Shown here: positions 56,491 through 64,000 of the stretch, one piece after another
Layout: every line of letters starts with the position of its first letter
Numbering within the stretch: position 1 is the stretch's first letter
Source of the DNA: Distichodus sexfasciatus
Lineage: Eukaryota > Chordata > Actinopteri > Characiformes > Distichodontidae
Reading direction: 5' to 3'
Length of the DNA: 64,000 nt
NCBI GenBank assembly: GCA_032718565.1
Contig: JAVGVS010000795.1
Coordinates: forward strand, 33,797-97,796
Notes under the pieces: model-generated
What the model saw: only the letters and a program-made list of their open reading frames with translations
What the model was told of the DNA's origin: nothing
Database searches by the model: none
Position numbers and translations under genes: made by a program

Positions 56491-57639
56491 GCGCATTGAA
56501 TCAGAATATTATCGTATCGGGATGAAACGTGGGATTTATGCTACAGGTAGATTTTGGAAGTTTGTGTTTAAGGCATAACTTGTAAGAGGAATTATGTATA
56601 TTATATGATATATGAGTTATTGGCCAATGCCAATATCCGATATTTTCCATGTGTATATTTGCCGATACTGATAAACGAGAAAGGCAGAGTTGAGCGCGTA
56701 AAGACAAGATGTTTTGTTCGCCAAAGTTCCATGGCACGCTCAGAATTTTTGTCACTCAGACATTTCTAACGCAGCACCAAGTCAATCGAGCGTAAAAGCA
56801 GCGTGGAGCGAGGGCGGAGCGTTTCCAGCGTAGTGCACAACATTTTAAGAAAAAGTCACTTTCCACTCTTTGTAGTGTATCAAGTTAAAATAGGACACGT
56901 GTGACACTACATAGTGTGTTGAGAGACGTTAAGCTACAACCACGGCTATTTCCTGAGATACGTACTACCACATAGAAAAGTAAGATAAGAGCTCCTTACC
57001 TACCATACTATTAAGCGCGGCAGTATGCGGCTTGGGACACGGCCCATGTGCGAGCTCACGTTCGCTAAGTGAAACACGCAGTTTAGTTAGTTAAAAATAT
57101 TCGGATGTGCAGATAGAGTTGAGCGCGTAAAGATAGAATTTTGCCACGAAATAACGCCGTGTGCACCGCATCGCAACTCCCACCTCGTTCGCTGGACATG
57201 CCTGGCACAAATGCTACCTTTCCAACGTACCGTAAATGTGTCATCAAATATCGGCTGAAAACATCGGGCAAATCTAAGCTTTGGTCTGATGCCGATGACT
57301 TAAAAAAAGCAATTATCAGACGATTCTGATGCGGTTCTGATATCATGGCGCATCCCTAATTTTCACTGCTGTAAGGAAAACCCGGTGTCATCCACCAGGG
57401 AAGAAGAATGACGGCAGAATGATGACTCTCGTGGCAGATATATTTCCCAGTGGCTCTGGTCCTTGACTGGATGCTGAACGTGTAACAAGCTGCGGAGAGC
57501 GAGTCAGGTGTCTGTGGGCCTCATGAGGGCAACAGATCACATTTACACGTCCTCTGTTGAAAGCATTGCATTATGACATGTTAGCTTGGCTTTGGAAAGC
57601 ACTGCTGCGTACAGAAGCACTCGTGATAAAGACGAGACT

Positions 57640-57800
57640 TCAGACTTGCCTTTTCCATCGCACAGGTGTCGGTGCCGTTCTGGTACCATTTCCCAATTTG
57701 GAACCGGTGCCACGTTTCTCCACTAAGGAAACAATTAGTGCCGAATTGGCACCAAAGCTGGGTTTTTCTGACACTGAGAACCTGTGATGTCATGAGATGT
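57640..57800. mobile_element. Candidate small MITE
   Basis: GGTGCCGTTCTGGTACCATT and AGTGCCGAATTGGCACCAAA form an imperfect fold, and the left edge TTTTCCATCGCACAGGT resembles the ends of common teleost MITEs. The right end is unclear. Confidence 0.35.
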
Positions 57801-58004
57801 GGATGGACACTTCGAGTGTACCGTTTTTTCAGCTGTTTTTCTTCTTCTTGTGTTGAAACAAAAATCACAGAACATGAGTTAGATGTGTACATTTGGTACG
57901 TGTCGAAGTGAAGTGTTTCGCTTGCTCTACATCCATGGATTTCTTGCTGTAGTTTCTTGTTTTCAGGACTTGTATCTATGCTATTCTCTTCAGTTGCATG
58001 TGAA

Positions 58005-58257
58005 GGGGCAGTTGGTAGTGTAACCGTTAGTACATTCCCCCCGAGATTGGAAGGTTGCCGGTCCAAACCCCGGAGCAGTAAAGGTACCATTGAGGTACTC
58101 AAGAGGTACCATAAGGTGCATTGCACCTCAATGCATTCGACCCATCCGTGAAGGAGCGGCAGTGCTTGGTTACAAGTACCTCAGTGATAACTTTACCGTT
58201 TCTGCGACCCTCTGATCACGGGGCCAACTCCCTAACGCTTACACTACCAACTGCCCC
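58005..58257. mobile_element. Head-to-head (foldback) SINE A derivative, copy 1
   Basis: The left end GGGGCAGTTGGTAGTGTAAC and the right end CTTACACTACCAACTGCCCC are inverted SINE A heads; GGTAAAGGTACC and GTACCTCAGTGATAACTTTACC also pair. It is thus a palindrome of about 250 bp built from SINE sequence. Confidence 0.7.
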
Positions 58258-58278
58258 GAATTAATAAAATATTCACAC

Positions 58279-58758
58279 CCTCCAGGATTTCACGATGTTG
58301 GGCAAATTCAGCCAATCCCTGCAAATTCATTACTACAGTGCAATTTTGACCAATTACTGCAACTTTTCTGCAATTTTTTTGACCAATCATTGTCATTTCC
58401 CGCAAAACGTTGAGCCATACGTCAGCAAACGCACTTCCTTGTTACGTTTAGAAGACGCAGGAAATGTGTGATAAAAACGCTCCACATTTACCTTCAAAAA
58501 TAGTTAAATGATTGATGGTTAATAAAAATAATAGTGGTTTTGTTCGCTTCATTTTTTTAATTAACTGTTAAAGAATGCTTATAGAGGGGGACAAAATCGC
58601 AAATTTTGTCTGCAACTTTCATCTGATCCCGCAGCTTTATTGCAACAAAACCTAAAAACACAGCAACTTTCAGAATTTTTATAGAAAAGCTGCAGCAAAA
58701 TCAGGAATATTAGGCCGCAACAATCTCAAAAAAGGCCCATGAAATCCTGGAGGAACTG
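58279..58758. mobile_element. CCTCCAG-ended DNA element (copy 2)
   Basis: CCTCCAGGATTTCACGATGT at the left and CCCATGAAATCCTGGAGG at the right form inverted ends of a 480-bp element lying exactly between the two foldback SINE copies. Interior words match 56108-56490. Confidence 0.65.
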
Positions 58759-58793
58759 TTCTCTGCGCTGTTCACTTCGGTGGCATGTGAAGG

Positions 58794-59056
58794 GGCAGTT
58801 GGTACTCTAACAGTTAGGGAATTTGCCCCGTGATCGGAAGGTCACCAGTTTGAATCCCAGACCGGTAAAGGTACCGTTGAGGTTCTTATGAAGTACTCTG
58901 CATTTGACCCATCCGTGAAGGAGCAGTGGGCAGCTTTTTTGGCAGCGCTTAGCGATGGTACCTTGCTCATGAGTAGCTCTGTGGTACCTTGACCTGTCCA
59001 GAAGTTGAACCAGCGACCTTCTCATCACCGGGATTACACGACCAACTCCCCCAAAT
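58794..59056. mobile_element. Head-to-head (foldback) SINE A derivative, copy 2
   Basis: Same layout as 58005-58257: GGGGCAGTTGGTACTCTAAC at the left and GATTACACGACCAACTCCCC at the right. Flanks GCATGTGAA (left) and AATNNATATAATATT-like sequence (right) also resemble those of copy 1, so the two arose by duplication of one locus. Confidence 0.65.
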
Positions 59057-59574
59057 CGATATAATATTGCATGGCTTCCTTGATTGTGGGTTTTTGATTC
59101 TCTAAGTGATACTCACGTAATCTGAGAATTTGGAAAAAATAATGCTTTTAAAATGTTGATTCATGTGACATCGTGGCACGGTGTATTTTTAATACATTAT
59201 ATGATAATACGTAGCAATGGATACATGGATATAACGTGAGTATAAACCCGCTTGAGTTATTCTGCCGAATGCTGGAGCCTCAGCGCAAGATTATATATGC
59301 CATAACTCAGTTTGCCAAATGTGTCAATACATTAAACATTGTGTTTTTATGAATCATTTATGAGTGACGGGGAGCTGATGGAGTTTGCACTAAAATCCTC
59401 TCGACATAATGTTTTTAAATGTAAATGTTAAAGTATAAGATCACTATCTCTTTAAATAAGGCTCTTTTTAACGTGTTTCTTATGATCATTTATGATGGTT
59501 GTCTTAAATATTGTCTTATTGCTCCTTACTGCTTTTATACAGAATAAAACCTAACCCTCTAATGTGGGTAATAA

Positions 59575-59755
59575 ACCGGGCGGTTGGTAGGGTTACCGTT
59601 AGAGAGTTCGGCACCTGATCGGAGGTCGCCAGGTCGAATCCCAGACCGATAAAGGTACCACTGAGGTACTTTCCCCGAGTACTGCTCTCCAGGGGCTGGC
59701 AGAAAAGCAGCCCACTGCTCCTTCACGGATGGGTCAAATGCAGAGGTCACATATC
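59575..59755 (+). mobile_element. tRNA-derived SINE (family A)
   Basis: GGGCGGTTGGTAGGGTTACC, B-box-like AGGTCGAATCC, TACCACTGAGGTACT and ATGGGTCAAATGCAGAGGTC. The tail is truncated where the next element starts. Confidence 0.7.
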
Positions 59756-60057
59756 CACAAATTCATTACCATTCCATACTAGGGCTGTGTGATGTGACCA
59801 AAATCTCGTATAACGATACATATCACAATACAGTACGTTTTGGGTAAATTCAATGGAACTCGACACACGCTCAAACCGCTCCGTCGCAAACACTCATATG
59901 GAATGCCAAAGGTGCCACAATTCGCTATGTAGTTGACAGTAAAACACCCATTTTTATGTCGCTTAAGGGTCTGCGTCCACTAAACACATTTTTATTTTTT
60001 GCGCTGACCTCACTTCCAGCACTTCTTGTTGCTAAGTTATGAAAAGTGTCATCAGAC

Positions 60058-60479
60058 TAGAGGTCGACCGATATGGGTTTTTCTGAAGCCAATGCCGATA
60101 TTTAGAAGTCAGGGTCAGCCGATGGCCGATATACGCTGCCGATATTTTTTTGGTCAATAATTAGACATTTCCCCTCTGTTTGTGTAGTAAAATATCACAC
60201 TAATAATAACAAAGGATTTTTCTCAACTTAACATTCATTTAACACTGACTAAACATAAATATAAACATAAATAACATAAATAAAACTGTACATGTCTAAA
60301 CAATAAATAAATATATAACATTTGAACTTGACTAATAATTTGTAAACAAAACAAAGTTTTCAGGTTACAAATGAGATGCCTGAATATCGGCGTACTAAAC
60401 TCGGATATCCGCCGATATCGTAAAAAATGCTAAATATCGGCCCAATATATCGGCTGACCGATATATCGGTCGACCTCTA
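60058..60479. mobile_element. TAGAGGTCGACC element with perfect 8-bp target duplication
   Basis: TAGAGGTCGACCGATAT and ATATCGGTCGACCTCTA are inverted ends of a 422-bp element rich in GCCGATA words. CATCAGAC is duplicated exactly at 60050-60057 and 60480-60487. An 8-bp duplication fits hAT-type transposition. The element splits a repeat that is unsplit at about 26216. Confidence 0.9.
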
Positions 60480-60626
60480 CATCAGACTCTTCCGCGTTCG
60501 TTCCTATTTCACGTAAACATTGTAATGTGTTCCTTTCAGATGGGTACTTAAGCCGACCTAACAGAGATTATCTTTACAATGGAGAGCAATGGCGTCTTGG
60601 TGTTAGCGGCAGCATTTGAACTAGAT

Positions 60627-60808
60627 CAGCGTTTCCCAATCCCAGTCCCCGCGGAACACCGCTCTGCAAAGATTCAAGTTTCCCGACCCACAGCACGGCT
60701 GATGCTAATGATTAGCTAATTAGCAGCGTAGGATCACTGTGCGGCGGTGCAGGAAATACCGAATCTGCGCAGAGCGCTGTTCCGCGAGGACCGGGATTGG
60801 GAAACGTT
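60627..60808. mobile_element. CAGCGTTTCCCAATCCC foldback element
   Basis: CAGCGTTTCCCAATCCC at the left is inverted in GGGATTGGGAAACGTT at the right, and CCGCGGAACA with TGTTCCGCGAGGAC. It is 182 bp, noncoding. The flanking octamers do not match clearly. Confidence 0.7.
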
Positions 60809-62084
60809 CCAAAAGATAATTACATGTCTTTGAGACGTAGAGATTGGGTGCATGAGATAAACCATGCAAAAAAAAAAAAAAAACAGCTGGGAGAGACGCA
60901 TCGATTTATATGTCCCGCCCCTTCCTCGATTTTGATTGGCTAGCAAGAGAGAAGTGACATTGACGAGGCCAGCGCTGTTCTAAAAGTTGAACAGATTTCT
61001 ACTTGAAAGGCTCTGAGCGCTGCGGTAAAAACAGAAACGACTCCACCAGCATCTTTTTTCCGCTGAAGGCGCGTACCGCTCTGAACGCTGGAGCTCAAAG
61101 GCGCTAAATCGTTAAAAACTGTTTTTTGTGGCCCTCTAATATACCAACGGTTTTTACACTGTTGAAAACACTGTTTTTGTGGTGCTCTAGTGATTTTTGG
61201 TCAAACGTCGCTTTTATGTTGTAAAATGTCTGTAAAACGTGGCGTTTTTTTTACGGTGCTCTAGTAAGGTGCCTTTAAGGCGAAGTGTGGCAGCTTTGGT
61301 ATTACATAAATCTGAGCATGAGGGCAGGCAGAGTGTACCATAGTATTCTACATCCTCATGGCGCTGTGGTGACCACTGCCAACCCTCATCCAAACCATCA
61401 ACAAATATTTCTGTAAACGGTGTATTTTGCTACACCACCAAATAAACGAGAGTATAATATGAAACCATAGACGTTTTAGTTTCATCATCTGATATATATT
61501 TTGACAGTATCGACAAATACATTGAGCCTAATGAACTTCAGCTCTCAGCTGTTGTCTTGTAGAGCGCTATGAAGTAATATTTCGGAGTGCTATTTCTGTG
61601 TTTTAATTAAAATATTCAGTGAAGGGTTGAACAGTGCAAAGTGATCGCTTCCCATAAATACAGTGATGTCCAAAGTCCGGCCCCAGGGCCCATCGAGGGC
61701 CAAGCGGGGATTTTTAATCATCTCTTCAACTGTATCATATTTGGCAGAATAAAAGGAACTTTTAGCCAAGCAGGACTAACATGCTCATTAATGAAAACAA
61801 CGGAGAGTAAAAAATCACACACTTGCCAAACGTTACCTCCAGCTGTATGTATGTAAAACTGGACATGTGACTAGTTAATGATGAAAAAATTACTCAAAAA
61901 TACAGTTCTGTATATTGGTACACTTTTAAATCAACATCCTATAGCGTACGGTGTTATTGAGTGTATTTCTCAAATAATTAAGAAATTAAAATGTAACATT
62001 TTGTATCTCTGCAATAATAGAATCAAACAGTAGAAATCTAAGATGGCTAATAAAACGTTTTATCAAGATGAAATATAATATTGA

Positions 62085-62615
62085 TTCGATTGGATGGACA
62101 ACGATTCAGTGTCTGCCGATATCACGAAGTCTGCTACGATACAATACGAGCCAGCGGTGAATACGAGACAATATCATATGGGACCCGATCTGCTGTAATG
62201 AGACGGAAGTCTGCGTTCTATTTTTTTTAGATATGGGCCGATTATGTTGGAAAACTTCAAAAGTATCGTTTTTTCCTTTTCGGAGACCAGATTAATTTTG
62301 AAGACCTTTACTTTCATATAAGACCAAAAAAGAAGAATCTATATTTTTGATGTTTTTCAACATAATCGGCCCGTATCTAAATAAATAGAATGCCGACTTC
62401 CGACTCATTACTGCAGATTGGTTCACATATGCTGATTTAACACCATCAATATCAAATCACAAAAGCAACTAATATATGATTGGACATTCCTGACTTCAAT
62501 ATAAAGTGATGTTACGTTATGTATGATGTTTAAATTTTTAATCGATGCTATGGGATCGTTGATCATTGAATCATATATCGATATAGGCCGATGTATCGTT
62601 ACACTCCTATTGAAA
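62085..62615 (+). mobile_element. Dispersed DNA-element family X, copy with nested MITE
   Basis: GTCTGCCGATATCACGAAGT, CTACGATACAATACGAGCC and GAGACAATATCATATG precede the MITE at 62179. After it CTGATTTAACACCATCA continues the family consensus to CGATGTATCGTTACACTCC at 62610. The empty site is visible in sibling copies such as 39975. Confidence 0.75.
62179..62427. mobile_element. Foldback MITE with TA target site (copy 2)
   Basis: TGGGACCCGATCTGCTGTAA at the left and TTACTGCAGATTGGTTCACA at the right, flanked by TA on both sides (62177-62178, 62428-62429). The long internal arms pair (ATATGGGCCGATTATGTT with AACATAATCGGCCCGTAT). Confidence 0.85.
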
Positions 62616-62769
62616 AGCAGCCTAAATGCAAACGTAAACGTAGTAGAACATAAAGTGTGGAACATACAAATTGGCAGAATAAAAATTCTGTTTTACGATT
62701 AACGCTACCACTAATTTTGTCATGCGATATATTTCGTCAAATCGTACAGCCCTAATTTACACCAAGGCA

Positions 62770-63300
62770 GTTTTCATTTCTACTGTAGATTTTAGCCAGT
62801 TTTACTCAGACCTGCCCATACGATTTGGCCTCGTTTGTAACGCGTAGCATGTAAAAGAGGCATTGAAATTTCACACGCAGCATTTTGGACGGTTGAGAAG
62901 AAGAAGGCCTGGTGTCTGCTTATTTTTGGATCATCTGCACTGATGAGAATGAGCAGGCCAAGTTTCAACAAACATATGGCCCAAGCAAGAAAGAATGACT
63001 TACGCGGGAAGCCGAAGAAAGCCCCATTAGGGTTCTGATCTCAGATCCAGCTCCTTTAACATGAGAAATCAGCGCGGTGGCCAGTTGGAGAGACGGAATA
63101 TCATTATCACTCAGAGCTAGAGTCTCAGAGAGCACTTAAAGTGGACAAAGCAGCTCGCGCTGACCAAATGTTCTGCTGTTTTTTCTTTGGTTTTTGGAAC
63201 TCGTACTGACTGACTCTTCATTACACACACACAAAACTACACGTTGTAGCAAAACCTAAATGGGGACGCCATTCTTCCTTCCCACTTCCTTTCTTTTTGT
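62770..63300. other. Unique-looking stretch without recognised gene
   Basis: No repeat signature or long open frame; moderate GC (for example GCAGCTCGCGCTGACC near 63150). It might be regulatory or part of an unrecognised UTR. Confidence 0.3.
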
Positions 63301-63301
63301 G

Positions 63302-64000
63302 GTGATGAGGGAGGCGAGGGTGATTGTATTGATGATGGTGATGGTAATGATAGTGATGCTGATGCTGTAGACTGTGGTGATGGTGATGGTGATGGTGATG
63401 GTGATGATGATGGTGTTGATGATGGTGATGATAATGTTGGTGATGGTGATGATAATGAAGATGATGTTGATGGTGATGCTGTAGAGAGTGGTGATGGTGA
63501 TGACGATGATGGTGATGGTGTTAATGGTGATGGTGATGCTGTAGAGTGTGGTGGTGATGATGGCGATGGTGATGATGATGATAAAGGTGATGATGATAAT
63601 GTTGGTGATGAGAGTGATGGTGATGGTAATGATGATAATGATGGTGATGAGAGTGATGGTGATGTATGATGATGATGATGATGTTGTTAACGGTTGTGGT
63701 GATGTTAGTGATGATGTTGGTGATTATGATGGTAATGATGATGGGGTGATGGTGATGATGGTGATGAGAGTGATGGTGATGGTAATGATGATAATGATGG
63801 TGATGAGGGTGTTGATGGTGATGGTAATGATAGTGATGCTGATGGGGTTGATGAGTATGGTGATGGTGATGACAATTATGATGTTAAACGTGATAATGAT
63901 GATGATAGTAATAATAGTGATGCTGATGCTGTAAAGTGTGGTGATGGTGATGATGATGATGATGATGATGATGATGCTAAAGGTGATCTTGGCAGTGATG
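63302..64000. repeat. GATGGT/GATGAT minisatellite running off the window end
   Basis: About 700 bp of degenerate GATGGTGAT units with a longer period, marked by recurring GATGCTGTAGA(G)TGTGGTGA words (63358, 63476, 63536, 63926). The Met/Val-rich 128-residue frame through it is an artefact. Confidence 0.95.

Larger units (their letters stand above)
59779..62755. mobile_element. Outer DNA element of a nested cluster
   Basis: TAGGGCTGTGTGATGTGACC at the left and CAAATCGTACAGCCCTA at the right are inverted ends 2.98 kb apart. Inside lie the TAGAGGTCGACC element, a CAGCGTTTCCC foldback, a family X copy and a TA-site MITE. 59880-60049 and 60488-60600 resemble 26050-26300. The pairing of these two ends is inferred. 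Confidence 0.45.

Noticed and set aside
57581..58126. 181-codon minus-strand frame
   Set aside because: It spans a MITE-like fold and a SINE A head, has no recognisable domain, and sits in repeat-rich DNA.
63548..63934. 128-codon Met/Val-rich frame
   Set aside because: It is a reading of the GATGGT minisatellite.

Overview
The window reads as genomic DNA of a ray-finned (teleost-type) fish. Coding sequence is sparse and split by GT..AG introns. Most of the rest is dinucleotide microsatellites, tRNA-derived SINEs, an L2-like LINE copy and many small cut-and-paste DNA elements of kinds common in teleosts. I cannot place the species more finely.

Three protein-coding genes are supportable, all on the + strand. 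(1) 1010-5377: the last three coding exons of a protein phosphatase 2A catalytic subunit (residues G193-L309 in human numbering), followed by a 3' UTR to about 6190; the earlier exons lie upstream of the window. (2) 15640-24370: a LINGO-family leucine-rich-repeat/Ig membrane protein, best read as lingo4. It has a CpG-rich 5' exon, a 72-nt noncoding exon at 20481, and one 612-codon coding exon (22020-23858). (3) 36240-46900: a voltage-gated sodium channel beta-1 subunit (scn1b), with a signal-peptide exon, two Ig-domain exons, a transmembrane exon, a C-terminal exon and a likely spliced 3' UTR. As printed, the Ig exons of scn1b carry several one-base frameshifts and a stop. A possible fourth transcription unit starts near 52000: a CpG-rich block with a strong CTCF-like motif and an exon-like segment ending in a consensus splice donor. 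I could not identify its product.

Region by region: 1-6200 is the PP2A 3' half, whose last intron holds a hAT-like element with its 8-bp target duplication and an L2-like LINE nested inside. 6200-15600 is intergenic: SINEs, a telomere-like TTAGGG-rich dispersed repeat, and microsatellites. 15640-24400 is lingo4. 24400-36200 is intergenic and transposon-rich, including a hAT element at 28141-29303. 36240-50300 is scn1b, with a tandem transposon array in intron 2, an 870-bp polypurine tract in intron 3 and long AT arrays. 50300-64000 is SINE- and transposon-rich, ends in a four-level nest of DNA elements and a GATGGT minisatellite, and holds the possible new promoter.

I found no tRNA or rRNA gene, no CRISPR array and no evidence of a new multi-gene system. 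The observations most worth checking are the damaged scn1b Ig exons, datable nested transposon insertions with exact target duplications, a repeat family tandemly amplified inside scn1b that carries CRE sites, and the CTCF-like/promoter block at 51540-52263.
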